Positions 1-14,700 are shown, counted from the stretch's first letter. The stretch is DNA of 64,000 nucleotides from Manduca sexta (GCF_014839805.1 NC_051120.1:8184001-8248000), one strand, 5' to 3'. The notes: generated by a model not told the origin, from the letters alone. Program-made: numbers and translations.

Positions 1-749
1 AGAAAGCATAATGTCAAGGATTTAGTTTATTATTAACTGTGAATTTTTCAAGCTTTCCATTTTTTTTACATATTTAGATGTCAGATATAGTAACGATTGA
101 TAAGTGGGTACACAAACTATTAGAAATCGATTTTATTGTCATTTTGCTGCAAACCAGTCCACATGCAAAAAAAAATTAATACTATATAAAATAAGTATCG
201 CTTATAACGATTATGGGATATAGCGTCCAGGTTAGGAAATCCCTTCAATGTCGTTATAACCGGTTTTGACTACGTGTTCATTATACAAGTCTTATGGTCG
301 AGTTAATTATCACTTACCATCAAGTTACTAGTTCTTTGCCAGTATTTGTCGCACATCATCCTGAGAAAACATAAATGATAATTATCGCTTATGCAAGGTA
401 GGATTTAATTAAAATTTTAACAATTTTTTATGTTCTTTGATTCATTGTAAAATAAACCTAACAATAATTTGTAGCAAATTTATAAATTAGGTTCTAAAAC
501 TTTTCAACATTTTGTGACTATCGAATGTATTTAAGGCATCTCTTCGGTACTTCACTTAGTACTTACCAAAGGAAAAATGATGAAAGAGGCATAAGTGACT
601 AGTTCGCTTAATAATCAGTGGACGCACTAAGTGTACAGTGAAGCTCGTCATCATTCTATCGACATTGTATTTGAACGGTATTGCGTTTATCATTAGATAC
701 CGTATTGCGTTTTTTGTCTAGCCAGCATAAAAAACACGTTATATTCATT

Positions 750-932
750 TTAACCGACTTCAAAATAAGAGGTTCTCAATTCGACTGTTTATTTTTTTTA
801 AATTTAATTTCACCTTTATAAATCATGAATTTGCCGTATACTCTACTTTTCGAACTGGTGGTGGAGTTAATATTGATTGAATCTAATAACATTTTACAGA
901 TTCAAATAAATTGTTTTATTTCATTTCATGTA
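750..932 (+). repeat. Old interspersed repeat fragment, left of the hAT insertion
   Basis: Contains CCGACTTCAAAATAAGAGG followed by TTCTCAATTCGACTGT. From memory this closely resembles a terminal segment very common in lepidopteran genomes (CCGACTTCAAAAAAGGAGG...). The hAT element is inserted at its right side. Family name not determined. Confidence 0.5.
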
Positions 933-1143
933 CTATTAATTAGGGATGTTATGGAGCTCCGTAACCGTAACCGAAACTATCGGATATCCGAAATAAAAAT
1001 ATATCCGTAACCGTAACCGTATCCGTTATAAAAGTTTCGGATAAGTTACGGATAATGTGTTCCGATAGGTTTTTGTTTCACCGCTCACACGCTACGTGAA
1101 ATTTGTATAGTTTGTTATTTTTAATCATAACATAAACTCATTC

Positions 1144-1192
<49 letters not shown>

Positions 1193-1558
1193 TTTTTCAT
1201 GTTAATAGTAATTTTTGCAAAATATAAACAGTGTGATAAAAGCTTTTCACGGAGAGGAGGTGTCACTGCTTCTAAAACACAGAGTTTTTCCCCCAATTAG
1301 TTCATCGATAATTAATAATCGACGATGACGATGAACAATAGTTAGTATTCGTCACCCTACTGTATTACATAATATATACATATATATTTTTTTATTTTAC
1401 TTTAATCAAATATCCGTAACCGAAACTATCCGAAACTACCGGATAATCCGAAATAATTATTATCCGTAACCGTATCCGAAACCGATATAATTTTATTCCT
1501 ATATCCATATCCGTATCCATATCCGAAATTTCATATCCATAACATCCCTGCTATTAAT
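933..1558. mobile_element. Non-autonomous hAT element with 8-bp target duplication
   Basis: The element spans 941-1550 (610 bp). Its ends are imperfectly matched terminal inverted repeats, TAGGGATGTTATGGA on the left and the complement of CAGGGATGTTATGGA on the right, differing only at the outermost base. It is flanked by a perfect direct repeat CTATTAAT at 933-940 and 1551-1558. That 8-bp duplication fits the hAT preference nTnnnnAn, and the CAGGG-type end is typical of hAT. Inside both ends are clustered copies of CCGTAACCG, TATCCG and CGGAT motifs in both orientations, as expected of subterminal transposase-binding sites. The centre has a 44-T run and no transposase frame, so it would need a transposase in trans. 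Confidence 0.85.
1147..1190. repeat. 44-nt poly(T) tract inside the hAT element
   Basis: Uninterrupted run of 44 T on the + strand, in the interior of the hAT element. Such runs are unstable in replication and in sequencing, so the exact length should not be trusted. Confidence 0.9.
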
Positions 1559-1640
1559 CCCTAGTGTGGGTTACCCGACCTTGATGGTGCTACGGAAAAC
1601 CACGGCGAGTTCGACTCGCATTTAACCAGTTTTTACTTAC
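1559..1640 (+). repeat. Old interspersed repeat 3' tail, right of the hAT insertion
   Basis: Carries CTACGGAAAACC, CGAGTTCGACTCGCATTTAA and CCAGTTTTTA. This resembles, from memory, the tail CTACGGAACCC...GAGTCCGACTCGCACTTGGCCGG found at the ends of a ubiquitous moth repeat. A related tail occurs at 63035-63072 (CTGAACCCTCGGCGAGTCC). It may or may not belong to the same original copy as 750-932. Confidence 0.45.
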
Positions 1641-4397
1641 TTTCAGTACGCGATACGAATTTTAAAAGGATAGTAGCTCATTGAATGGGTCAACAGTGGT
1701 ATATTAAACATAACGTGAAATATAAATACAAATTAAAACCAGAATATATTTCTATTTATAGCACAAATATGTTACATGCGGCAATTTTTTTGTGTAAAAA
1801 TTATGTTCATAATGGCAAGTTATGCAAATAAAAACAAAAATAACTTGAGAGAAAGCAGCATTCGTATTAATTTATGCATGTGAACATACATTTTAATAGT
1901 TGTTATTGAGGCCAAGCGACAGGTTACTTGTATCAGCCAATCAGGCTAATCATTAATGCTTTTTCCAATTCGGAATAGTGATCAGATCATAGCCTTAACC
2001 GGTCTACATATCAAGGTCCATATCTACATACCAAAGTTCGCATTGAATGCTATCTATGACGTATAGTAGGTCAAAGTTGCTTACGAGCCGACGTCGGAGC
2101 GTACAACCCGACTAAACAATAGACAAGTAATGAAATTACCGATTCTGCAGTCGGTACATATGTAGGGCGGTACGTCGGAACGTCGCGTCGTTGTGCGTAG
2201 TGCAGCCGGAGTAAATTCCGCTCTCACTTTCGTATCGCAATAGCGGCGATGTGTACATGAAAACGAGATGAATGGGTCGACTGAGACCGTTCATTCCGAG
2301 TCCGTGATGTGGATTTCGTAAAATCAATGCGGCCCGTCTCGGGCCCGCCGCGTGCCGCTAGATAATCGTGTCATTGTGCTGTACTTGGATAATGGACACG
2401 GCCTCGCTCGTCTACAGTACTCTACTACCGAGACCAGGTCACCGACCGGTTAACTGCCATCTATTAAAATTTCACTTGGCATGTGCCAATTTGATAGCGC
2501 CGCGGACGTGAGAATGACGCTAAACGATTTGTTGGACGACTTAATTAAACGTGATGGGCAGTTTGGATTATTCTCAGATAGTTATCATTCGGAAATGTTT
2601 TTTTTATCACTTATTTTCCTGTTTGCCGAGCAATGAGACCGCGTGGTTAGTATCAAAAGATCATGTTATTTCTATTTGTAAATATTGTAGATAAAAATAG
2701 ACTTGTTTTATTTTTATGCTTCTTTTATTAATTTATATGTGACGCGGGCGGAATAAATAACGTCAGAAGAAACATTATACTATGATGTTTTAGTGGGTTA
2801 ATTATAGAACCATCTAATGGGCTCAAGATTTCTCTGCTGTTATGTTAATCGAGGTCTTTTTAAATAGGTAAATTGTCTGGACTTTAATACAGTAGTTTAT
2901 GTATCCTTATTAAGATGAGTTTCTACTGAAATCTTTGTTTTCTTTAGTGTAGTAAAAACAAAAGTTAGTTTGAGATGTAGCTTCCATTTTAATGTTGCAC
3001 TTGAATCACATGGTACACATGGTTTCCAGTGCACTGCAAACTCCCATATATGCGATACAATGGATTACATCACCACACCTGTTTCAATACATAATGTATA
3101 AATATGATAAACAGCTCGTAAGTGTACACAGGTCACATAACGAGATGACGGCCTGCACCTCGCCGTTTACGCATCTTGGCGTTTCGTATTGGCGAACAAA
3201 AACGTCACAGCGTCACGTGGCCTGCATTCATTCATACAATATGTTGAATGTTATAATGGGGTCGTTAAACTGCGGTGACGTCACGTAATTGCCGGCTCCC
3301 TTCGCTGGTCGCTAGTGGAAATCAAAACGACGGATTAATGACAAGGGAGACTCGTGTAGGTCAAGCACGTTACATCAGCCGATGGATTATCTAACTGTGA
3401 CATACTTTTAACTAGGGTTGATACGTTTACCGGCTATAGCCCTTTGTTGTTGTGTAATAAAACGACGATTGAAATCCAACGAACGCCCCTAAACTTTATT
3501 GATATAATTATTATGGCATTACGTTTTATTGCCATTGTTATTCTAGTAATGTAATTTTATAGCCTGATGTTTATCCTTTTTGGAGTATTTTTCTTTTTAC
3601 CAATGAACTAAAGATATACCGTGCATAAACAAACTCAACTTATCAGTTAAATCTGATTAAGGTGACGGCCAACAAAGTATACTTGATCTTTTATTAACAT
3701 TGAACTTCAATTTAATGCACAAATCGTATGTCGCATCTTATTATGACAATTTGACGGTCATCGGATAAAGGGAACATTTTCATTGCCAAGGTTTCCCAGA
3801 GTATCGCACAATTCAAACAAAATTTAATTTCATTCAACATGCTAATGTCTGTGGATTCGGGATTCACGTAATTATCAACGATAAAAAAACTGCCAACGAT
3901 TTCATTAAATGGCCATAAAATATTTATTGTTTTTAATATTATGCTTGCTGTGTTAAAATATACAAGTGTTTTTGATGTTAAATTAAATCATTATCTTTTT
4001 ACATACGTTTATTGGTTTTAAGGATGGAACGGGTTATTTGATGCGAGGATACGAATACTTTTTCGGTTTTTTGCCATATTAATATTTATGCGGTCTCGTA
4101 AATTAGGTATTTGATAATAATATCGGTTTGACAGTGTCATTAAAATATCGTAAAAATGATCGCATTCATATTATTATGCCAAAGACTTCCTTAGCTGTAA
4201 ATCTACATGTACCATTGTTTTTTTATGTATCCGAAATGACTAAGTCGAATTTCAATATTTTTATACATTACAGTCTTACCAGTTCTTTTTCGTACATTAA
4301 TTAAAAATACACACACCCAAGCAATCTGTTTTTAAAGAGGTAGCTAGTGGCGCCAATAGGTAAATCAAATATGTTACAAAAATGTCTTATAAAATCT

Positions 4398-4612
4398 TAA
4401 CTGACCCGGTCGGATAGTTGCATTTCGGTAAGAATGCAGTCCTGAGGTCTCAGGTTCGATCATCCGGTCGGTAAAAGTGAGATGTGTTTGGCTTGTCACC
4501 TATTATTTCATGGGACGAAAAACGGACGGCGGAAAATGGGTGTACCAGTTGCGCCTCTGTCTACCTATCGAGGATTACATCCGTGAGTGTGTGCAAAATA
4601 CTATATTGAATG
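4398..4612 (+). mobile_element. tRNA-derived SINE, + strand
   Basis: A tRNA-like head contains CGGATAGTTGCATTTCGG and a B-box-like GGTTCGATCAT at 4453-4463. A tail follows with CATGGGACGAAAAACGG, GGCGGAAAATGGGTGTACC and TTGCGCCTCTGTCTACC, ending in a GTGAGTGTGTGC stretch. The tail matches those of the SINEs at 33722-33958 and 52450-52705, which argues for one family. The B box is degenerate at its 3' side, so the copy is probably silent. Confidence 0.65.
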
Positions 4613-5447
4613 ATATATGAGTTCCGTTCAATAAAGTTTCATCAGATTCTTTATACACGACGACACTGTAGTAACGGTAACTTATTTTATCACGTTAAAT
4701 TCCAAAATGTATATACAATTTTATAGCATTTCATCACGATAAACGTGAACATGGCAGACAGGTGACAAAAAATATTAACAGGTAAAAGACGTTGATTCAC
4801 ACCTCATCCCGCCTAGCGGTGAATAAGTATATCTTGGCTCGCTCTGTCAGCACATAACGGGGAGGGTGTCTATACATTGAGGCATGTCTACATTAAAAGG
4901 TCACGACCGCCACTCTCATGTACCTACCTACGCAGACACTATGTACCTAGAGGGAGTTCTTTATTGAACTGTCTTGGGCGGGAAAGGGGTCGGTTTATTA
5001 GGTCAGTAACACTCGTGTTTTGTTTGTTTACATTTTTGTAAGTGTTGTTTACCTAATTGTCTGATAAAGTGGTATTTACATAATGCCGTTCTACTCTCGC
5101 GATTACTGTGCTCCTGAATATCTTTTGTTACATTTCGATCATTACAGAAATATATTTTTCTGTTTATAAACGATCTATCTGGTTATATAAATACATGTTT
5201 TAATTTTTTTTGATGAGATTCATTTTTAATTAAGTTGTGTAATGTGTGTGTAATCAACATACACGTGTGCGAATAGATTATGTATTGACTGGCGCAATTT
5301 TTGCAGTCAAGAGCACCTGTATTAACATTGGATTAAATATTTTTTGGGTCGTAATGCTGTGGCAGCTTAAGTATTCATATTGCATTGTTAGTACGAATGG
5401 AATGTAGCCATTCAACTCGAAACGAATGAATAAAATGCGTATTGTTA

Positions 5448-5794
5448 TTAAGGCGATACCTCAAGGTCCATTTTCATACATTTTGTTTCGGCTTTAATCT
5501 GGGTAACTAAACAAGTATAAAGTAATTACGTCTAGTTAGTGATTAGTTCTCGCAGTTGGAAAACGTAAAATAATTAATAATCATGGATATTTCGGCCTTT
5601 AAAATTTAATATGACGAAATTTTAAAGGCAGAAATATCCATGATTATTAATTATTTTTACATTTTTCTTCAACTGCGAGAACTAATCACTAACTAGACGT
5701 GAATTTAAATTCTTTACTTGCCAATACTTGTTTAGTTACCCAGATTAAAGCCGAAACAAAATGTATGAAAATGGACCTTGAGGTATCGCCTTAA
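5448..5794. mobile_element. Palindromic (foldback) MITE, copy 1, TTAA-flanked
   Basis: Nearly the whole 347-bp unit is an inverted repeat. The outer ends are TTAAGGCGATACCTCAAGGT and its complement, and the centre has 12-bp arms CCTTTAAAATTT/AAATTTTAAAGG around the loop AATATGACG (5608-5616). TTAA occurs at both extremities, consistent with a TTAA target duplication (piggyBac-like), though TTAA could also be part of the terminal repeat. There is no coding frame. The left arm lacks about 12 bp net relative to the right arm between the ACAAGTA and ACGTCTAGTTAG segments. Confidence 0.75.
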
Positions 5795-8700
5795 AGTCAA
5801 GGCAAGTCCGAAAAAAGTAGTATAGAATGATAATTACAATAAAAATAATAGTTAATTCCTAATCTGTGGACCTTTTACACTGTGCATTAACTTGAAGTTA
5901 GCTCATTCGTGTAGAAGAGCGTAGCAATCGATCTCGTGTATCATATAATCAACTCCAGCGTTTGAGATGCTAGAGGAATCGCGGATGCATCGTTGATCTT
6001 AAGTGAGGGAGGCTGTGACTTCATGCCTCGTGTTTGTCGAAATAACTCTTACATGTTTATAGTGTAGACCAAATCTAGTCTAAAACATATAAACACTCAT
6101 AAGTAATTACCATGTATTGAGTAATTGTCATTACTTAACAGGTAAAATTAGAGATGTGAATAACCTTTTTACGTATTTAAAATCATGACTAAGAAGTTCT
6201 TTGTAATCTTAAACGATTCATACATGTATTTTTGAGATGTGGCAGCAAGGGTACCTACCTTAACCGCTGAACCTACAAAAAAAACTTCTTATCCTGTTGT
6301 TTATAAGGATCAAAAAACTCAATTGGACCATTAGAAATAGGTTTTTGAACTTTTAAGGTCACATGTTGCAAAAAACTTTCTTCATAGTTCATACATTTTG
6401 TAATGTGACTCCAAATCGCTTTTAAACATAAAAGTTGGTGGTTAAGGTCGACTAATCTACCAAAAACAAATAGAAATCTATAGGAACTAAAAAAACAAAT
6501 AAAAGTTATTGTGTTTGTTATAATTATCACTTTTGGAACCGACAGAAATTTTTAACACACTCAATAATATTTTTATGGGTATTTTTAGTTTCTTTGATAC
6601 TATTCTATTATTTTGTATAAATTAATATACTGAATGCAAAGCATCTTTATAAGCATCAGGATCGATTGACGTCAAAAAGTATTTGCATAAATTGTGCATT
6701 TTGGTGACTACATTTTCTGTCATTTCTGTCAGTGTAGATCTCAATGTCTTCTAAAATGATGAACAGCTTCCCAACAAGGTTTTATTGTAGATACAGCGGT
6801 TAAAGTAGTTAGTTGGCCTCACTGTCCCGTCTCAACAATTCACCCTGTATATTAGACAAAAAATTAAACATCTCTTGCCCTCATTTCAACATAACAGAAC
6901 ATTCCTAATAAATTGTAGGTTTATGTGTTGCCTTCCTGTTTTTGTGTTCTGCAACATTACGTTTTCCTGCGTATTGTAAGAAAGGTGTTGACAAACAAAT
7001 TTAAACGGACAGGGGCATTACTTGCCAAGAGTAATGCCTCTCTTTTCCTTTTAAGATTTTACAACTTTGTCTGCCGTGGCCAACGTTAACAGATGAATAA
7101 TTCAAAGCACTTACTCGGATCTTAGTTACGAGCGGGGCTTAATCTTTCCGAGTGTCGTGCTAGTGAAAAGTTATCCTCGGTAATTGGCTTCGTCATCGTT
7201 TGGTTATGCAAATGTTTACTTGTCACCTTAGATGCTAGTGCAAGCCACCTGTTGCCTAACCGCCGCGGCGCCTAGTTACAGCGCGCTTGACATTCACGGG
7301 GGCTCGTGACGGCGCGGACCGAAATAACTCGCCGTAACCGACCGCATAACACGACGTAATGCTCTTTCTATTTATAGTGTTTTATAATTAAATACAGACA
7401 TTTGTATTTACCTTCCGCAACTCCTTGACGCCGCGCCGGTGCTACAGCTGAGAATTCACACGGCAACGTTCGCGTCATTTGTGTTTGTTTGCGATTTGTT
7501 TTGCAGTATATTATGTGTGAATGGTCGTTTTTAGAAATTGCTTGTAGCTTCGTCATATCATTGTTATTGCGCGTGAAGTAGAGTTCAAACATAGTTTGAG
7601 AATATGTTTGTACTTTGGATGTTTGTTACAAGTTAACGCTTCCTAATGGATTAGTTCAAAATTAGCGTATAGATAGACGGTACACCGTTTAGAAGTTTAG
7701 CGTATGTTACAAAACATCACGTATAAATATATGTCGGAGAAGCATTATTCCCGTCGACATCATCATTAGTGGTTGCGGACTTAGTGGGCGTTATCAGGGT
7801 AAAATGCGAGCACAAAACACAATGATCACAGATATTTTTATATTCGAATTCAAATTAAACAATATTTGTCACTTTACAATTATGAAGATAGAAAAGTGGA
7901 CAATTAAGACCGAGCAGCGGGTTCAGGGCACCGATCTTACTTTAACCAACAAATATTCTCAACGATCCAACTCGATCAATTCGACCAGTCACTATCATGA
8001 TTCCTCCAACGAATGTCCAAAGCACTCATGGCCTACCTGAATAGTAAAGATGGCGCCTCGACCCCGCTCGAGGCACGTGCCTTGCTCTGATTGGTCGTTT
8101 CGTAAATTATAATTTTTAAATAAACTTCTATTACATTATGGCTAATGCGTAAGGTTTTAAGTAATAGAAAAATGTAACAAATCTAATAAAATTAGATTAA
8201 CAATTATTGTGCGTTATGCACGAAAACAACAATCAACCGGACACATAGCTTCCTCCGACATATATAAATAATAATATATTACTTGATGAAAATGACATCG
8301 ATGTACAGTGTACACCGACATCGGTGAGATTAAAATCACAGGTGTTTTATAAATTCATGATGCCTTAAATTTTTCTATCTAGCTTTAACGAGTAGGTGTT
8401 CATAATAATCGGTATCGTTAATCGTACTAATATTCTAACTATAGCCTTGGTAAAAACTTGTGAGGGTTCAAGATTAAATGAATACTATAACATTATTTCT
8501 GAGTATTTGTTATTATTAACTTTAATGTTTGAGATAGAATTTCATTCATAATAGCGCAGTTTATTCAAATATAATTGTAATGAGTAACTTACGCCTCCAG
8601 AAAAGGCAATAGGATTATTGTATTAATTCATAAGCTAAAGAATTGAAAAGACGATAGAATTGCTTTGTGTATGAAACATTATTTATGTTTTGTCTAGAAA

Positions 8701-11700
8701 TGCCTCTTTGTTTATCTTTCTTAACCTGTTTTGGATTTATTAATATAAATTTGTTAGAGTAACGGTTTGAGTGAGTATTATGACAAATTGATTAGAACTT
8801 ATTAGCAAAGTTTTCAAGTGCGTGGTTTCTGTAGTTGACAGTTGGAGCAATGAAGTACTTAGAATACACATTTCATTACAGAAATCATTTATAACAAACG
8901 AAATTTGTTAAGTTAGATGATCAATAACGCCATGTGCGTAAAATGCTGTTAAATAATCCAAAACACAGTAAGAATGGGTTATGTTGTATGTTTTTTTTTG
9001 TTATTTCATATTTCCACTCAAAATGTATAGCCGTGTTCCGTTTCATTGAAACCGTCTCGAGACAAACCGGCGCGCGCGAGCTCGGAACAAATATCCAAAC
9101 ATTATTCTTTAACACTGATTTATTATATGAGAGCAGTTATTTGTAGCCGGTGTCGTCAGCCGAAACAGATGATACGATGAATAATGTTTACGTGCCATTG
9201 TTGATACCCGATGCGTATAAAAAGTAAACCGGTCAGCGGACCTTTTACCGTTCCAACAGTAGTACTATGAAATGAAGGAGATAATAATACCAATAATAGT
9301 CAATTTCATTCATTCATTCTCTCTCGCCGCCAACAATATAGTTATGGTTGGACGTTTTTTGTGTAGATACGCAAAGGGATAGCCCGACGGCGTTTAATAT
9401 GTAAAGGAAGGCAAGGTTACACGCACACATTGGCGGCGTGTTTGTACAAGATGCGTTTGTAGTGGAGGGAATCCCCAACTTTTTACAAACACAATCAAAG
9501 TTATGTAATGTTTGCTCGTATCCGTCGGCGCACACCGACTGCCACTGTTTGTACGAATGCCAATGTTATACATTACAGGCCTCTTGTATTAGTCATAGGT
9601 CATTAGCATTGCTGTTAAATCGTGTTTACTTTTCTTCATAACAATACTGTTTTAAAATTTACACCGCTCCGTGTTGCGATGTGAATGGATCTTGTTTTGT
9701 GTGTTTAAGATAAGCTTCAAAGTTTTCATCTTTGTCGTGAGACATGTTATGTATGGGTATGGTATCATAAGTTTTTCGCATCTTAAACTGAGGCTTCTAA
9801 AAACATGTATGGCCCGCTAGTGTTTTTTCACATATCTTTCATATGAAGATAGCACTGTCTTTTATATAATATAAACAATTAGTAGTATTGAATAAATATT
9901 GCTCAGTTCTCTTTATTCCATCTATGTGAATATGCTTGCTGATTAGTAACAAAACCTTATTTTATATTGACAACCCATTAGAGTTATGTATCTTACCTTT
10001 CCAGTTTGTAGGATTTCTAGATCTGTAAGCTTCGATATTACCTGATCTCAAAAGCATTAAAACTATCATAAAGCTATTTGTACGAGGGTGTTTTGTAGAT
10101 GAAATACTTGTAAGCGCGACTAATAAATAAATTGGCCAAGTGCACGGAAAAAGAAAAGAACGTGTGAAGTCAAACTTAAAAGGCACTCTCGACCGTTGAG
10201 AGCACATAAAAAGCTTGATGAAGGCGCAGGACAAGAAAGATGAAAAAACAAAACTATCAACCTACCTCGGCAGCGTTGTGAGCGTATTCCAACTAATTTT
10301 AGTCTGGATTGGAAACTTCTTTAGAAGATTATTGGAATGATGCAATTGTAAATTTCTCTGTGAAGTTATCGTCAAATTTATGTTCATATAATTGTTATCG
10401 GCTGTTTATTTTTTGTTTATATGAACCTCGGTTTTAACTTGACTACTTTTACACGAATTTCGTCGGATAATAAATTTATTTTGCCAACGTCCTAGGCCTC
10501 TTTTGATTGAAAACTTCTTGGAAACCAGGCCATACTGAAAATAAAAGGTATCGTGCGCTGTTCTCTAAGACATTGACGAACGGAATTGGATTAAATTTGA
10601 TTAAAACATACAAATCTATCGTATTTTCTGAATAAAAGTCGAGTAAACAACAATCAGCGTGCCTGTTCAGTGTAAGAATTTGCCTATTTTTTTAGTCTTC
10701 GTGCTTCAATTTCTTTGAAGTGCTATTGTAATGTTCTAATGCCTGTTAATTTTCATCTGGACACATCGACCAGCACCTAATATCCAGCGTTATATTGATA
10801 ATCGTGTTTCGTTTAAATTGGACGCGGTGGCCGAAAGTGGCGGCCATTATGTATAAATTAGTATCAGGGTTAACGTTTAGGTCGTTGGTAATGACATAAT
10901 GCCGATGCAAGTAGGTGAATGCGCCCGTTCCGACGAGCGCCATAGGAATCCGGTCACATTCCTAACGGCACACACTTGCACTGTCGCGTTTGATACAGTT
11001 GTAGTTTGCGCCCGAGCGCCGCCCATCATGTAAATAATTACTCTTGTTGCATACATATTCCGCGCTGGCGGTCTCTTGTTGTGTGTGATTTCCGTAACTA
11101 AATACAAGTTTCATTTGCCATTTTAATTGTATTAATAGGTTATCTGGATTTTCCAAAATATATGAATGAGATAAAGGCAAGTAGGACATTGTGATAACCC
11201 GACCGATTAAATAAATCCTTACCTTAGCTACTATTCTAATCGCACTTAAAACCTAGCTGCAGCAAAAAGTAAGAAATATTTTTGAAAATCTTTAACTTTA
11301 GTTTGGTCGCTTTTCATATTGTAGATTAGTTTGATAGGGTACATAATGTCCCATCATACGCTTTAAAATAATATTGTTGTTCTCATTTACATTTCTCCAA
11401 AATTAACAATCTGTTCTAGGGCATTTCGCAACTTTTCATAAGCTTTTGACTATTCCATTGTAATAAAATGGTTTATTAAAGCTGGGTCAGATGTTAAAGT
11501 TTGCTATAATTGGATTAAATGTAAAGTTGAAACGTTGTAGCACTCGCATGCCGTAAAGTTCTCTGTATATAACCGTGGAAAGCATTCTTTTTCAGTATTT
11601 TTAACTCACTGGAAATTCTTTAAGTTGAAAGTATTTAAATGAGAGTATGTTTTTATGTTAATTCCGCACTGACAAGAATATAAGGCTGTTTGATAATGTT

Positions 11701-14700
11701 GTTATTCAGGTAAATAAATGGTATGACTACGTCAAGAGTAGTCTCATCACATCAATTTAATGGCTATAGGTAATACAATAAGTAAAATTATAACTCTTTT
11801 AAGAGCAAGAAGACAACCACAAACCAAGAATACCATATTCTCTCTTCTATTAGGCAAGAACAAAGACCTGCAACTGACCTTTTGTTTTTTACTACACCTT
11901 TGTTTTAGTCCCATCGTTTATTTTTAAAGGATAGTTATTTTCGAGACGGTAAAAGGCCTCATACACTCACCTTTAAACGGCTAAAATTTATTAATAACAG
12001 CTGTATTATTAGTTGATACATGTTTGGTTATCCTCAATGGCATGAACATGAGATATACTACTTGTATAAGTTATTTATAAGTGATTCACCTCATTAGTAT
12101 TTACTTTTTAGGCTAGTACTTCCGTAACTAGCTTTACAAGTAAATAAGAGACTTAAACCCAAATTCAATTGTTTGCTATCAATAGGGTATTTATCAATGT
12201 TACATTTTGTACATCATTTATATATGTAAAAGCAAATAATACTAAAAAAAAGTCTTTCCGTGAAAACTGCATTAAAATTAGGAAAAAAATTAGGCAGTTA
12301 TCCAAGTTCCAAATATTGCAATGTGCAGGAATGAGATCATAGTGGCGATATCGGTTCATCTCTTTCTTTCGCACGCATCGTAATTCCTGATGACCTCACG
12401 AGCGCGTGCTGCGTCTCTTATCATTTCTTGACACGCTTACGATTCTACCGAAATTCAAAGGCTTAGATTTGTTGATTTTTTAAATAATTACTCTGTGTTG
12501 GATTTATATGTAGTAAAAATGTTTTGATAAATGTAAAGAACATAATTGAGTCAAATACCATAAAGCACTATTAGTCCCCGACTAACTCAAACGAAATTAA
12601 CGTCACAGTTCCGCTAGGCCAACACAAACATATTTGCCAGATTATTCATAACAACATATTAATTGATTCAACTTATTACCAACTACAACGCTGCCTACGT
12701 AACAAGCACATGTTACGATGCTAAATTATGACATCAACATTCCATTTATGTAACCATGTCTTACATTAAAGTCACAACGACATTTAACAGCTGATTTTAC
12801 TACGAACCCGCTTATTCACACACCTAATCGTTTCGTAGGCCTTCACGTAATGTGACGTTTTCTCTATTGTAAACAAATTGTCCTCCTTTGCCATTTAGGG
12901 ATTTTTATGAATAACAGATGTTTGTTATTTAGTTTTCTCAGTACACCTTGACATGAGCGCGTTTGTTAACGTGAATATGTTTTTGATAAAAATGTGAAGC
13001 ATTTTATAAATGTACTATTCTTTTTATTTTGTATTTTTTTTTTATCATCAGTAGTACTTGTGTAGCAATGTTTTGTTTCACGAAGTGAGTTAATAACTTG
13101 ATGCTTGTATGAAAATGATTTACCGAAATGTTGTACATAAGGAAATTACTAGGACAACATAACTGGCGACAGTTCCTGAAAGATTACTTACAGCAACCGG
13201 TCATGTATTAAGGTATATAGCGTTCAAGCAGACCAGATTCCCGCTCTAGATATCTTCACCGCTTTTTACAACACCCGTGGGGTAAGTAAAAAGCAGTTAA
13301 TATTCTTAGGCCGTTACGCCATGACTAAACTTTGCATTCGAATTGTTTCGAACTTCTATTTGTAATGACAGTATAATTTGAGCACTCGAAGTCGCGATAA
13401 TCTTAACTGCTAGTACATTGTTACTTAAAAGATAATTGATTGCATAGCCACTCTGTAGAAACTTTCATTACAAGCAAGTGTAATTTCTTAAAAGTGAAAT
13501 GCCCATTATGATTTATGTTTATAACTTTTCTATAGCACTTTTTTTTAAAGTTTTAATCACCATCAATGCATTGCCATTTGCCAGATATAATTGAATTTGA
13601 TCGGTGATCTAATTCATGTAGGGTGTCATATCAATCTTTCATTCCCTCAACACGTATGGAAATTATTGGCATGAAATATATCCCCCGCATTAAATTTATT
13701 TATTTACAGGGTAACGTACGCTATAAAATATTTGAAGTACTTTCACACGCATCCACTCCGTTGGGGTTCCGTGCATGAAGAATAAAAACAAAATGCGTGC
13801 GAAACACTTGGCCGTCTGTTTGTCTGTCATTATAGTTTCGCTCAACAATGTATTAGCATATTGAATTAGCAATAATAACAAAAATTGCCTGTATACATTT
13901 GTAGTAAAATAAATGGAAGATCAAAATGTGAATTTAAGAGAATACATAAAATCTTGCAACGTAAGATATTTTTAGATAAGTATAATAAGCATTTCTTTAA
14001 TAAATCATTTAAACAGTTTTTACAATTGTTATAAGGATTTTTTCCAATCACGTCTATTGATTGATTGATATTTAATGATTTGTTAGATATTAGCTTTGTT
14101 TATGCTTGGGAATGCGAACCAAGCTTGTTTTAACAGAAAGTGTAAAACGTTCCTGGCTATTAATGTGGGCCCGTGATCTAGTCCTTCCTCACCAAATTCA
14201 TAAATTTTGGACCGATGCATAATGCCTGCATCTCAAACTTTTGTGTAATCCTCATGTTTTCTTTAATGTTTCATAGATCTCCAAATCCAGGTTAACAGCA
14301 TTCGTATCACTATGTGACAATCTTCACAAAATATTTTTTTAACATATTGATCAAATACTAACATAACTGAAAAATCTCCCGTTTATGGGCATCTACTCGA
14401 AAAGAATGCAATTCGAATCAGAAATGTTTAAACTGTTTATTTTTAATTTCCCAAAATTAATACGCAGTATTCGTTAAAACCAACATTGTATTTCACAGAA
14501 CTCTTGTCCCTCTGAGTGCCCATTTTCCGCATCTCAGCTGTTTTCCGCATCGCTAGCGAAAATGAATGCCGTCGCGTTACCTTTAGGTTTCATTGTGGTT
14601 TGCGTTAGCCTTGTTCCTATTTTCAAGCTACAATTTGAACAACTACAAGGCAGTTGGGATTCCTGTAGTTACAGACTTAACTGCACCTTACTTCGCTTCG

